From Lachnospiraceae bacterium (GTDB lineage Bacteria > Bacillota > Clostridia > Lachnospirales > Lachnospiraceae), in the NCBI GenBank assembly GCA_024693135.1, contig JAILLN010000059.1, forward strand, positions 47,844 through 111,843: a DNA stretch of 64,000 nt, read 5' to 3'. Both the position numbers and the translations under genes were made by a program. Within the stretch, counting starts at the first letter, position 1. Each line of letters starts with the position of its first letter. Of the stretch, positions 19,712 through 31,586 are shown one piece after another. The notes under the pieces were generated by a model, which saw only the letters and a program-made list of their open reading frames with translations, was not told where the DNA came from and did no database searches.

Positions 19712-20577
19712 TTACCAGGTAAGGATCTCACATCCATCCTCCGTCACCACGATCTGTACCTCCCATTGAGCAGAAAGGCTGTCATCATCGGTATAGACTG
19801 TCCAGTCATTCTCCTCATCGATAAAGATCTCATGTCCTCCCATATTGACCATGGGCTCTATGGTAAAGCACATTCCGGGTACCATCAGGATTCCGGTGCC
19901 CGGCTCCGATACATAGCTGACCCAGGGCTCTTCGTGGAATTCCAGTCCGCATCCATGACCCCCGATCTCCCTTACCACCGAGTAGCCCTTCGACTTACAG
20001 AACGAATTGACGGCGGCGCCCATATCCCCCAGAAGCTTCCAGGGCTTCACCGCCCTGACCCCCACCATCATGGCTTCTTTTACATCCTCCACCAGCTTCC
20101 TTGCCTTCTCATCCACCTCTCCGATCATAAACATCCTGGAGCTGTCTGAAAAAAAGCCGTTTAAGATGGTGGAGCAGTCCACATTCACGATATCCCCTTC
20201 GGTCAGGATATCCTCCTTGGAAGGGATGCCATGACAAACCTGGGAATTGACGGAGGTACAGCAGCTTTTGGGAAAGCCCTCATAATTCAATGTGGCGGGA
20301 ATGCCCCCCATGTCCCGGGTGATCTTTGCCACCCAGTCATCGATATCCTGGGTAGAGATCCCTTCCCGGATGTGCTCGCTCACATAATCCAGGCAGGCCC
20401 GGTTGATCACCGAGCTTTTTTTGATCCCCTCGATCTGATCCGGTTTTTTGATCAGCTTTCTTGGTGGAACCTTGATCCCGGCCCGCTTATATTCACGGAT
20501 CTTCTCATCAAATTCCATATGGCAGGACTTGTATTTCTTTCCGCTCCCGCACCAGCATGCCTCATTTCTGCCGAATA

Positions 20578-20581
<4 letters not shown>
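19712..20581 (-). CDS. map: Type I methionine aminopeptidase with N-terminal SEC-C zinc motif
   Basis: NEACWCGSGKKYKSCHMEFD; CCTSVNSQVCHGIPS; GHGCGLEFHEEPWVSY; CFTIEPMVNMG. Confidence 0.93.
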
Positions 20582-22808
<2,227 letters not shown>

Positions 22809-22846
22809 TTATATTTGATCCTTCCTACGCTTTACCTTCCCTTATC

Positions 22847-23350
22847 TCATGCTTTCCGGAATGTCTTTCTCGGAAATGCTCCGGCAACCGCCTTGATCAT
22901 GGCTTCATTCGGTTCCAATACCGCCCTTTCCATCTCCTGCCCGTTACGGACCACCATGATCCAGAGGTCTGCGCCCTCCGTTTTGGAGGAATAATCCCGC
23001 TCGATCATCTTGCGGTTTTTATATTCATCCAGCTGCCATGCCCCCTTCTGGGCAAAGATCTCCATTTGTTCCAGGTCATATTCCACCACCTTTTTCCTCT
23101 TCTGTCTGGAAAGGATCTTATCCACCTGGATCGTCTTGGAAATATACAGATATTCGTATTCTACAGAAAGATTCGGGAGCAGGAAATAGATGCAAAGCCC
23201 CCCCGCCAGGGCTCCAAGAAGAAAGACGGGATAAAGCAGAATACCCGCAAGACCCATGAGTACCGTTAATCCAATGACCGCTCCCCTGATCAGCGCATCC
23301 GTCGGCTTCGGCTTCCGCGCCACCAGGCATTCTACATACAGATCTTCCAT
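22847..23350 (-). CDS. DUF6106-like small membrane protein
   Basis: MEDLYVECLVARKPKPTDALIRGAVIGLTVLMGLAGI; recalled family, not searched. Confidence 0.55.
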   Translation of the reverse strand: MEDLYVECLVARKPKPTDALIRGAVIGLTVLMGLAGILLYPVFLLGALAGGLCIYFLLPNLSVEYEYLYISKTIQVDKILSRQKRKKVVEYDLEQMEIFAQKGAWQLDEYKNRKMIERDYSSKTEGADLWIMVVRNGQEMERAVLEPNEAMIKAVAGAFPRKTFRKA

Positions 23351-23449
23351 GATTCCCCCATGCCAGCTCCTGACATTGATTCAGGTAAAAATATCGTTTA
23401 TTATAACATATAATGTCCATCGGTCAAAGAATTAACGTCAGGAGTTATT

Positions 23450-24208
23450 ATGATCAACGACGAGATCAAGGCCCAGACCCGCAAGCTGAAGCAGATGTCC
23501 GCCAGGGAAAAGGCTTCTTACATCTATGATTATTATAAATGGCACATTCTCGGCTCGGTCCTTGCCCTTACCGTCCTCATCTCCGTCCTGGCCGGATTTC
23601 TTACCGCAAAGGAGCCCGTCTTTTGCGTGACCATGGTCAATTCCTATCTGACCGATCCTTCCCAGAGCACGCTGCTTTCCGATTTCTCCGAAGCCATGCC
23701 GGATTTCGATCCCTCCAGGGAAAAGATGGTGATGGAATGCGGCATCTGGATGGACCCGAAGGCTCTCGATGCACTGACCGTAGGCTATGACCAGAAGCTG
23801 GTCGCCTCCTTCAGTGCAGGCACCATAGACGTCATGCTTGCCGATAAGGATATCATCGAAAAATATGCTCCCTTCGGCGTTTTTGAGGATCTTGGGCAGC
23901 TCCTGGACGACTCCCTCCTTCAGGAATTGAAGGATGGAGGCTATGAGCTCCTTTCCTATGAGATCGATCCCTCCGTATCCGAAGTCCCCTCTCCTTCAGC
24001 CGCGGGCCTTTGCCTTCCCCAAAGCCCCGTCCTGTCAGAGGGCTTCGAATCTCCTTCCGGACACAGCCCCTACTTCAATACAGAGGACGGACACCTGCCC
24101 GTGCTCGCCATCCCCCGGAGCTCGACCCATAAGGATGCCTCTGTAGATTTCGTCCGGTATCTGATCAGATCAGACGGATGGCATCCTCAACCGACGACGC
24201 CTCAATGA
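23450..24208 (+). CDS. Uncharacterised single-pass membrane protein with extracytoplasmic domain
   Basis: ASYIYDYYKWHILGSVLALTVLISVLAGFLTAKEP then soluble domain; RBS aggag before 23450. Confidence 0.65.
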   Translation: MINDEIKAQTRKLKQMSAREKASYIYDYYKWHILGSVLALTVLISVLAGFLTAKEPVFCVTMVNSYLTDPSQSTLLSDFSEAMPDFDPSREKMVMECGIWMDPKALDALTVGYDQKLVASFSAGTIDVMLADKDIIEKYAPFGVFEDLGQLLDDSLLQELKDGGYELLSYEIDPSVSEVPSPSAAGLCLPQSPVLSEGFESPSGHSPYFNTEDGHLPVLAIPRSSTHKDASVDFVRYLIRSDGWHPQPTTPQ

Positions 24209-25532
24209 TCTCGATCCCCTTGATGTTTTCAATGCTTTTATGATTGGCCTTTGGCACGATGACCGTGGAGAAGCCCATCTTTTTTGCTTCATTCACTCTG
24301 CGGTCGCACATGCTGACGGCCCGGACCTCTCCGTTCAGTCCCACCTCCCCAAAGGCCGCCAGCTTCGGATCCACCGGCCGGTCCCGGTAGGAGGATACCA
24401 CAGCGATGACCAGACCCAGGTCGGAGGCCGGTTCGGAAAGCTTCAATCCCCCCGCGATGTTCACGTATGCATCCGAAAGGCCAAGATGCATTCCCACTCT
24501 CTTTTCCAATACGGCCATCAGCAGGCTCACCCGGTTGAAATCCAATCCGGTGGCCTGCCGCTTGGGAAAATCAAAGGTCTTATCACAGACCAGTGCCTGG
24601 ATCTCCACCAGCAGAGGCCTGGTTCCTTCGATCGTACAGGTCACCACATTGCCGCTGGCCTGTTCTGCCCGGCCGGAAAGAAGATACTCGGAGGGATTGG
24701 CTACCTCTCCCAGTCCGTTTTCAAACATTTCAAATACGCCGATCTCATCTGTGGAACCGAACCGGTTTTTCACGCCCCTTAGGATCCGGTAAGTGCCTCG
24801 GACATCCCCTTCAAAATACAGCACCGTATCCACCATATGCTCCAGCACCCTGGGGCCTGCCACGGCTCCGTCCTTTGTCACATGGCCTACGATAAAGACC
24901 GTGACCCCCAGGCCCTTTGCTACCCTCATGAGCACTCCCGTGGATTCCCTCACCTGGGATACCGAGCCCGCTGCCGCATTGACGGATTCATTGACCATGG
25001 TCTGGATCGAGTCGATCACCACGGCATCCGGCCGGTTCTTTTCGATCACGGATACGATCTCATCCAGCGAGGTATCGCAGGCCACCTTCAGCTTATCGTT
25101 GAAGCTGCCGATCCGCACCGCCCTCATCTTGATCTGGGATGCGGATTCCTCCCCTGAGATATACATGACCCGGGTGCCCTTTTCGGTCAGGTTCCGGCAT
25201 ACCTGCAGCAGAAGAGTGGATTTTCCGATGCCGGGATCTCCGCCCACCAGGATCAGCGACCCCCTTACGATCCCGCCTCCAAGGACCCGGTCCAGCTCTG
25301 CGATCCCGGTGGTGGTGCGTTCCTCCTCGTCCAGCTCGATCTCATCCAGGGTGAGCGGCTTCAGCTCCGTCCGGATCCCCGCCGCCGTCCTTCTTTCCGG
25401 CTTCCCCTTCTTTCCGGAGGGAGCCTCCGTCATGGTATTCCATTCCTTGCAGGAAGGACACTGTCCCACCCATTTCAGGGATTCATATCCGCAGTTTTTA
25501 CAGAAAAAAACCAGATCCGATTTAGATGCCAC
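24165..25532 (-). CDS. radA: DNA repair protein RadA/Sms
   Basis: CKNCGYESLKWVGQCPSCKEWNT zinc finger; GGDPGIGKSTLLLQ; KNRFGSTDEIGVFEM. Confidence 0.97.
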   Translation of the reverse strand: MASKSDLVFFCKNCGYESLKWVGQCPSCKEWNTMTEAPSGKKGKPERRTAAGIRTELKPLTLDEIELDEEERTTTGIAELDRVLGGGIVRGSLILVGGDPGIGKSTLLLQVCRNLTEKGTRVMYISGEESASQIKMRAVRIGSFNDKLKVACDTSLDEIVSVIEKNRPDAVVIDSIQTMVNESVNAAAGSVSQVRESTGVLMRVAKGLGVTVFIVGHVTKDGAVAGPRVLEHMVDTVLYFEGDVRGTYRILRGVKNRFGSTDEIGVFEMFENGLGEVANPSEYLLSGRAEQASGNVVTCTIEGTRPLLVEIQALVCDKTFDFPKRQATGLDFNRVSLLMAVLEKRVGMHLGLSDAYVNIAGGLKLSEPASDLGLVIAVVSSYRDRPVDPKLAAFGEVGLNGEVRAVSMCDRRVNEAKKMGFSTVIVPKANHKSIENIKGIEIIEASSVEDAIRLI

Positions 25533-25560
25533 GAAAAACCCTTCTCCTTATGTCCTGTAA

Positions 25561-25590
25561 AAAAGCCGCGCTCTTTTCCGCGCGGCTTTT
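25561..25590. terminator. Intrinsic terminator between radA and the 25593 gene
   Basis: AAAAGCCGCGC-TCTTTTCC-GCGCGGCTTTT perfect 11-bp stem. Confidence 0.85.
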
Positions 25591-25592
25591 CG

Positions 25593-26006
25593 TTAAGCTT
25601 TTTTTACCGATACTGCTACCTCGCCGGAGCCGGCGAGTTCTACACTGAAGGAAAGCTTTCCTCCCAGATTGGTCTTTATGACCCCGATATCCTCTCCTGC
25701 CACAGAAACCCGGTATTCCGTATCCGCGGCAAGCCCCAGCGTGATCTGCGCGTCCTCGTTTCCCTCCACCCGAAAGCTTACGGCGGCTTCCGTGATCTCC
25801 ATGCCGTTTACGCTGGTCCCGGGCACGGATTCATATACAAATTCCCCATCCCGCTCCAGCTTTGTGATTTCCGCATAGGTCTTGACCTTAAATACACCAC
25901 CCTCATGCTGAAATCCGTCCAGCTTTGCCTTTTCTTTCAGGTTGTGATTACCGAAGCTTAAGCTTCCGTCCGCTTCATTGCGGAGCAATTCCTCTACTGC
26001 GCCCAT
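25593..26006 (-). CDS. Conserved small protein of unknown function (often labelled 'endosialidase' in Lachnospiraceae)
   Basis: MGAVEELLRNEADGSLSFGNHNLKEKAKLDGFQHEGGVFKVKTYAEITKLERDGEFVYESVPGT. Confidence 0.65.
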   Translation of the reverse strand: MGAVEELLRNEADGSLSFGNHNLKEKAKLDGFQHEGGVFKVKTYAEITKLERDGEFVYESVPGTSVNGMEITEAAVSFRVEGNEDAQITLGLAADTEYRVSVAGEDIGVIKTNLGGKLSFSVELAGSGEVAVSVKKA

Positions 26007-26082
26007 ACCTTCTCCTTTGCGCCTGCATATGACAGCCACAGCGAAATGATATTATCGGTTCCGTTTTTTATTATAATACTTT

Positions 26083-28587
26083 TTATGCCTTGTTTCCAAC
26101 AGCAATTTCTTTTTTGCCGCCAGGAAGCGGTACCTTGAATACGATCTTCCCGCCTGCATAGTTCACCTTTACGGTATCCCCCTGCTTCGCATTTCCCTTC
26201 AGGACTTCTTCCGCCAGGGGATCCTCGATCATATTCTGGATCATCCTGCGCAGGGGCCTTGCGCCATATTTTACATCCGCCCCCTTCTTCACGATATATT
26301 CCTTCGCCTTCGGGGAGATCCTGAGAGTCAGGTTCAGCTCCTCCTTGGCTCTCTTTACCAGATTCGCAGTCAACAGAGTCACGATATCCTTCATATTATC
26401 GTCATTCAGGGTGCGGAATACGATGATATCGTCGATCCGGTTGATAAATTCCGGCTTAAAGATCCGCTTCACCTCCTCCATGACATCGCTCTTCATCTTT
26501 TTATAATCCTCGTCTGCATCTGCGCCTACGTCAAATCCCAGCTTTTTCGGATCGATGATCTTCTGCGCTCCCGCATTGGAGGTCATGATGATGACCGCAT
26601 TCTTAAAGCTGACCTTCCTTCCCTTGGAATCGGTGATATGGCCGTCGTCCAGCACCTGCAGCAATACATTGAAGATATCCGGATGTGCCTTTTCGATCTC
26701 ATCAAAGAGCACCACAGAATAAGGATGCCTTCTTATTTTTTCAGCCAGCTGGCCCCCCTCATCATGGCCCACATATCCGGGGGGTGAGCCGATCATCTTC
26801 GCCACCGAATGGGATTCCATGAATTCGGACATATCTACGCGGATCAGGGCATTCTCCGTGCCAAACAGGGCCTCGGCCAGTGCCTTGGAAAGCTCTGTTT
26901 TGCCTACGCCGGTAGGCCCAAGGAAAAGGAAGGAGCCCACCGGGCGGTTGGGATCCTTTAAGCCGACCCTCCCCCTCTTAATGGCCTTGGCCACCAGAGA
27001 AACTGCCTCATCCTGTCCGACCACCCGTTTATGCAGGATCTTTTCCAGCTTCATCAGCCGCTCGTTTTCCTTTTCCGTAAGGCGGCTTACCGGGATCTTT
27101 GTCCAAAGGGAGACCACATCGGCGATATCATCCTCAGTGACCGACATGTTTTTCTCCTTCTGGCTCTCCTCATATTGGCTGTTCAGGCGCTCGTATTTCT
27201 TCTCCTTCTTTTGCTGTTCCCTGTGAATTTCTCCGGCATGGACAAAGTCTCCGTTCCGGATCGCCCTCTCCTTGGATTCCTCCATGGAATCCAGCTCTTT
27301 TTTCAAGTTGTCTATGGCAGGCGGCACCGTCATATTGGCGATCCGAAGCTTTGACGCCGCCTCATCCATGACATCGATGGCCTTATCCGGAAGGAACCGG
27401 TCGTTGATATATCTGGATGACATCTTCACGGCAGCCTCCACCGCTTCTGCCGTAATCGTCACGCTGTGATGATCCTCATATTTATCCTTGATCCCCATGA
27501 GTATGGCTACGGCCTGGGCTTCTGTAGGTTCCTCCACGGTCACGGGCTGGAACCGCCTCTCTAAGGCCGCATCCTTTTCCACATATTTCCGGTATTCATC
27601 TATGGTGGTCGCCCCGATCATCTGCAGCTCTCCCCTGGCCAGGGAAGGCTTCAGGATATTGGAGGCATCGATGGCTCCCTCCGCCCCGCCTGCCCCGATC
27701 AGGGTATGCAGCTCATCCACAAAGAGGATGACATTTCCGGAATCAATGACCTCCGCCATGACCTTCTTGATCCGTTCCTCAAATTCTCCTCTGTATTTCG
27801 ATCCGGCCACCATTCCGGAAAGATCCAGCGAAACTACCCTCTTTCCCTGGATGGTGGGGGGCACGCTGCCCTCTGCGATCTTCACCGCAAAGCCTTCCAC
27901 GATAGCCGTCTTGCCTACCCCGGGCTCTCCCACAAGACATGGGTTGTTCTTCTTTCTCCGGCTTAAGATCTGCACCACCCTGGTGATCTCATCCATCCTT
28001 CCGATCACCGGATCCAGCTCTCCCTGCCTTGCCAGCTCCGTCAGATCCCTGCTGTACATATCGAGCATGGGCGTGCCGTTTTTGGAATTTCCGTTTTCCC
28101 TCTGCCGCTGGATGTTCATCTCATTCCGTACAGCCTGCAGGTCTTCCCCCATGGCACTGACCGTATCCATATAAAGCTTCTGCAGATTGATCCCCAGGGT
28201 ATTGAGAAGCCGTACCGCCGCATTCTCTCCCTCCCGTATGATCCCCAGGAGGATATGCTCCGTGCCGATCCCGTCTGCCTGAAAATGCTCCGATGCTTCC
28301 CCGGCCATGACAAGCACCCTCTGGGCACGGGGCGTAAAGCCGTCCCTCTCCGCCACGGCCGTGGATAGATCCTCCTGGCCGGGCGCGATCAGCTGGCGGA
28401 TAAGCTCCAGAATATTCCGCTCCTGAACATTATTAGCCATCAGCACCTGAGCGGCTACCCCGCTCCCTTCCCGGATCAGTCCCAGAAGGATATGTTCACA
28501 TCCGGTATAATTCTGCCTCAATTCCCTTGAGCTCTGTTTTGCAAGCGCAAGCGCTTTTTTTGCCTGTTCTGTGTATTCCTGAAACAT
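26083..28587 (-). CDS. clpC: ATP-dependent Clp protease ATP-binding subunit ClpC
   Basis: Two AAA modules GEPGVGKTAI and GPTGVGKTEL; Clp N domain; 834 aa. Confidence 0.96.
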   Translation of the reverse strand: MFQEYTEQAKKALALAKQSSRELRQNYTGCEHILLGLIREGSGVAAQVLMANNVQERNILELIRQLIAPGQEDLSTAVAERDGFTPRAQRVLVMAGEASEHFQADGIGTEHILLGIIREGENAAVRLLNTLGINLQKLYMDTVSAMGEDLQAVRNEMNIQRQRENGNSKNGTPMLDMYSRDLTELARQGELDPVIGRMDEITRVVQILSRRKKNNPCLVGEPGVGKTAIVEGFAVKIAEGSVPPTIQGKRVVSLDLSGMVAGSKYRGEFEERIKKVMAEVIDSGNVILFVDELHTLIGAGGAEGAIDASNILKPSLARGELQMIGATTIDEYRKYVEKDAALERRFQPVTVEEPTEAQAVAILMGIKDKYEDHHSVTITAEAVEAAVKMSSRYINDRFLPDKAIDVMDEAASKLRIANMTVPPAIDNLKKELDSMEESKERAIRNGDFVHAGEIHREQQKKEKKYERLNSQYEESQKEKNMSVTEDDIADVVSLWTKIPVSRLTEKENERLMKLEKILHKRVVGQDEAVSLVAKAIKRGRVGLKDPNRPVGSFLFLGPTGVGKTELSKALAEALFGTENALIRVDMSEFMESHSVAKMIGSPPGYVGHDEGGQLAEKIRRHPYSVVLFDEIEKAHPDIFNVLLQVLDDGHITDSKGRKVSFKNAVIIMTSNAGAQKIIDPKKLGFDVGADADEDYKKMKSDVMEEVKRIFKPEFINRIDDIIVFRTLNDDNMKDIVTLLTANLVKRAKEELNLTLRISPKAKEYIVKKGADVKYGARPLRRMIQNMIEDPLAEEVLKGNAKQGDTVKVNYAGGKIVFKVPLPGGKKEIAVGNKA

Positions 28588-28606
28588 CTCTTCAGCCTTT
28601 CTTTAT

Positions 28607-28975
28607 TTATTCCCATTCACTACATATTTCATCGATCATGTCATGGATATCCTTCTTGGAGATCCCATAAAGCAGAGCCTTGGCGGTCATGATCTTCAGG
28701 TCCGCCTTCAGCTCCAAGGCATTTTCCTCCGTCCCCTCATGAACGGCAATGACAGCTCCCCTCCTCTGATCCAGCTTCAGGAAGCCTTCATCCCGCAGCA
28801 TGGCATAGGCCTTATTCACGGTATGCATATTGATCCCGATCTGTTCGGCCATGCTCCGGACAGAGGGAAGCTGGTCTCCCTCCTCGATCTCCCTGGCCAT
28901 CAGAGCGTAGATGATCTGGTCATGCAGCTGCATGTACAGGGCTTCGCTGCTTTCAAAATCTATCTCAATGTACAT
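28607..28975 (-). CDS. GntR-family (YtrA-type) regulator
   Basis: ALYMQLHDQIIYALMAREIEEGDQLPSVRSMAEQIGINMHTVNKAYAMLRDEGFL. Confidence 0.9.
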   Translation of the reverse strand: MYIEIDFESSEALYMQLHDQIIYALMAREIEEGDQLPSVRSMAEQIGINMHTVNKAYAMLRDEGFLKLDQRRGAVIAVHEGTEENALELKADLKIMTAKALLYGISKKDIHDMIDEICSEWE

Positions 28976-29817
28976 ATCTCCTCGATCTCCCCTTCAAATA
29001 CGGTAACCGCTTCCCCCGTCATGTAAATTCTTCCGTCGTCCTGGCGGTATTCAATGAGAAGCTCCCCGCCAAGCAGCTTCACCCTGACCTTCCGGTCGGT
29101 CTTTCCATTCAGCACCGCTGCAGCCACCACCGCAGAGGCTCCCGTCCCGCAGGCAAAGGTTTCTCCGGAGCCCCTCTCCCAAACCCGCATTTCGACAAAG
29201 CTCCTGTCCTTTACCCGGACAAATTCCGTATTGACCTGTTCCGGAAAGATCGGATCATTCTCAAAGCAGGGTCCGATCTCCTTCAGGTCCATCCCCCAGA
29301 CATCCTCCGTAAAGACCACACAGTGGGGATTTCCCATGGAAATGCAGGTAATGCGGTACTCCTTTCCGGAAACCGTATAGGGATGATCCACGACCCGTTC
29401 TGAAGAAATCTTCACGGGGATCTGTTCCGGACTCAGGATCGGCACCCCCATGTCCACCGTCACGGAATCCACTATGCCATCTTCCTCATGGAGGGTCAGC
29501 TCCCTGATTCCCGACTTGGTCATAATGGACAGCTGCTTTTTTTCCGACAGCCCTTTGTCATGGATATATTTTCCCACGCACCGGATTCCGTTCCCGCACA
29601 TCTTTCCTTCCGAGCCGTCCGCATTATACATTTCCATTTCAAAGTCTGCCTCATCCGAAGGATTGATATAGATCACGCCGTCTGCCCCGATCCCGGTATG
29701 GCGGTCGCTGTATGTCCTTGCAAATAAGGGCTTGTCCTCAGGCACCACTCCTGCACCGTTGATATAGATATAGTCATTCCCGCATCCATGCATCTTAGTA
29801 AAACGGATCCCAGACAT
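28960..29817 (-). CDS. dapF: Diaminopimelate epimerase
   Basis: MSGIRFTKMHGCGNDYIYIN; MCGNGIRCVGKY; FACGTGASAVVAA. Confidence 0.96.
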   Translation of the reverse strand: MSGIRFTKMHGCGNDYIYINGAGVVPEDKPLFARTYSDRHTGIGADGVIYINPSDEADFEMEMYNADGSEGKMCGNGIRCVGKYIHDKGLSEKKQLSIMTKSGIRELTLHEEDGIVDSVTVDMGVPILSPEQIPVKISSERVVDHPYTVSGKEYRITCISMGNPHCVVFTEDVWGMDLKEIGPCFENDPIFPEQVNTEFVRVKDRSFVEMRVWERGSGETFACGTGASAVVAAAVLNGKTDRKVRVKLLGGELLIEYRQDDGRIYMTGEAVTVFEGEIEEICTLR

Positions 29818-29847
29818 ATCTCCCCCTTTCCCCTGCCGGGTGTCGAA

Positions 29848-29878
29848 AAAGGGCGTCCTAACCCGGAACGCCCTTGTG
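29848..29878 (-). terminator. Intrinsic terminator after the GHL10-like gene
   Basis: Minus strand AAGGGCGTTCC-GGGTTA-GGACGCCCTT followed by TTTTC. Confidence 0.7.
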
Positions 29879-29911
29879 ATCATATGCGATTTCCAAAATC
29901 AGGCTTGTGAT

Positions 29912-30916
29912 TTACGGCCATACCGACCGCAGATTGGCAAGCTCGGCCTGCTGGGACGGATTCGGAGCTACCACGCTTTTCGCACTATACAGCATATAGC
30001 CGCTATAGCCCAGTGAAGCCGCCGTCTGTGCCTGCTTTGCCAGGTTATTTGTCTGAAGGGTCCAGCCCGGATCCGAAGCATTGGGTGAACCGGACCGGTA
30101 CAGAGCCATGCCTACATACATAGGGATCCCCAGCTTATTCAAGCCTTTCCACTGCTGCAGCCGCTGGGTCGACATCGCGGTCGTGCCTGCCGCGCCATAA
30201 TTGTCCGTCCAGTAGATCTGAGGCGCGATATAATCCACATATCCCGGTACGGACATCCAGGTGGCCACATCTGCTCCCATCGCGATATTATTCTGGATAT
30301 TTCCCTGGGGCGAGATCCCAAAGACCTTCCCGGAGGATGCACAGACCTGGTGTACCTGGGCGATCATCGCATTGAGGTTCGCCGCGCCGATGGGCGGGAA
30401 ATAATCATCGAAATGAATCCCATCCACGGCATATCTGTTCAGGATCTCCTGTACCCCGGCTACGATATTGGCCTGGGTCGCAAGAGCCGCATTTCCCGCA
30501 TAGGCGCCGTTACGGAAGCCATACGGATTGATCCAGGCGTGGATCTGAAGACCCGAGGAATGGGCGATGCCCACCATATCGGAAAGAGGATCAAAGCCCG
30601 GATCCGCCCCCAAGAGCATCATGGAGCTCCATGGATAGATGGAGGAAGGATAAATGGCATCATTATGGGATCTGACATGCACCATGATGGCATTGCCTCC
30701 GTTTGCCGCCACCGCCTGGCAGATCGCCTGGAAAGACTGGTCAAAGCCCGTCTGGTTTTTCCCTCTCAAAAGACCCTGGATATCCACGAAGGAAAGCCAG
30801 GTCGCTTTCATGGAAGCCGGAGCTGCCACAGCCTCCGTACTGAACGCCGCTCCTGCGAGGCAGAAAGAAATGGCTGCCGAGAGCAGCAATGCCGTGATCT
30901 TTTTCATCAATCTCAT
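29912..30916 (-). CDS. Secreted glycosyl-hydrolase-like (GHL10/DUF187) protein
   Basis: Signal peptide; MKATWLSFVDIQGLL...VAANGGNAIMVHVRSHNDAIYPSSIYPWSSM; GIHFDDYFPP. Confidence 0.85.
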   Translation of the reverse strand: MRLMKKITALLLSAAISFCLAGAAFSTEAVAAPASMKATWLSFVDIQGLLRGKNQTGFDQSFQAICQAVAANGGNAIMVHVRSHNDAIYPSSIYPWSSMMLLGADPGFDPLSDMVGIAHSSGLQIHAWINPYGFRNGAYAGNAALATQANIVAGVQEILNRYAVDGIHFDDYFPPIGAANLNAMIAQVHQVCASSGKVFGISPQGNIQNNIAMGADVATWMSVPGYVDYIAPQIYWTDNYGAAGTTAMSTQRLQQWKGLNKLGIPMYVGMALYRSGSPNASDPGWTLQTNNLAKQAQTAASLGYSGYMLYSAKSVVAPNPSQQAELANLRSVWP

Positions 30917-30959
30917 ATCGTTCCCCTTTCCTTACCGATCCACGCCCTTAAAATGACGC

Positions 30960-31586
30960 TTATTTTTTTTGATAAGTCCCGCTTGCATGAAGGCTTCCCG
31001 TTTCCGTGAGCACCAAAGCTCCCTCTTCCCCCATGACAAACCGGATGGTTTCCTCTTCATCCTGATATTCCGCTTCCGATCCCTCGCTCCGGGCGACTCC
31101 TATAAATTCTGCCCCGTCCTTCCCGCGGATGGTAAATTCAAAGGAGCTCTCATCAGAGGGAAGCAGGCTTACGGTCATGCCGTTCTGCTCATATGTCCCA
31201 TCCCAGTCTACCCGCCCTGCGCTGGCGGCGCTTTGGTCATAACGCTCAAACTGGGAAAAATCTTCCACAGCCTCGGCCTCCGGGTCATATACGGATATAT
31301 CCCCCGATGCGGCATTGACCGCGAGCCTCGACAGGTTTCCGCCTTCGGAATCTTTTACAGTATAGATGTAATAATTTTCAGAGTCAATCCCTTTTTTGCC
31401 CTCAAAATCCGCCTTGCATCCGGTTCCCTCCAGGGCTTCCCCCAAAAGAATGTCCGCATCAGGCCTTTTCAGTGCATCCTGCCCCCCATTGCCTATGGCC
31501 TTGAATAAAGCAAGGCCGCCAAGGATCAGGACAACGCCTAAGGAAATGCCTATGAATAAAGCTGTTCTGCGCCGGTTCATGATCAA
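30960..31586 (-). CDS. Membrane-anchored hypothetical protein
   Basis: N-terminal TM anchor; 4-bp overlap with the upstream amidase gene. Confidence 0.6.
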   Translation of the reverse strand: MIMNRRRTALFIGISLGVVLILGGLALFKAIGNGGQDALKRPDADILLGEALEGTGCKADFEGKKGIDSENYYIYTVKDSEGGNLSRLAVNAASGDISVYDPEAEAVEDFSQFERYDQSAASAGRVDWDGTYEQNGMTVSLLPSDESSFEFTIRGKDGAEFIGVARSEGSEAEYQDEEETIRFVMGEEGALVLTETGSLHASGTYQKK

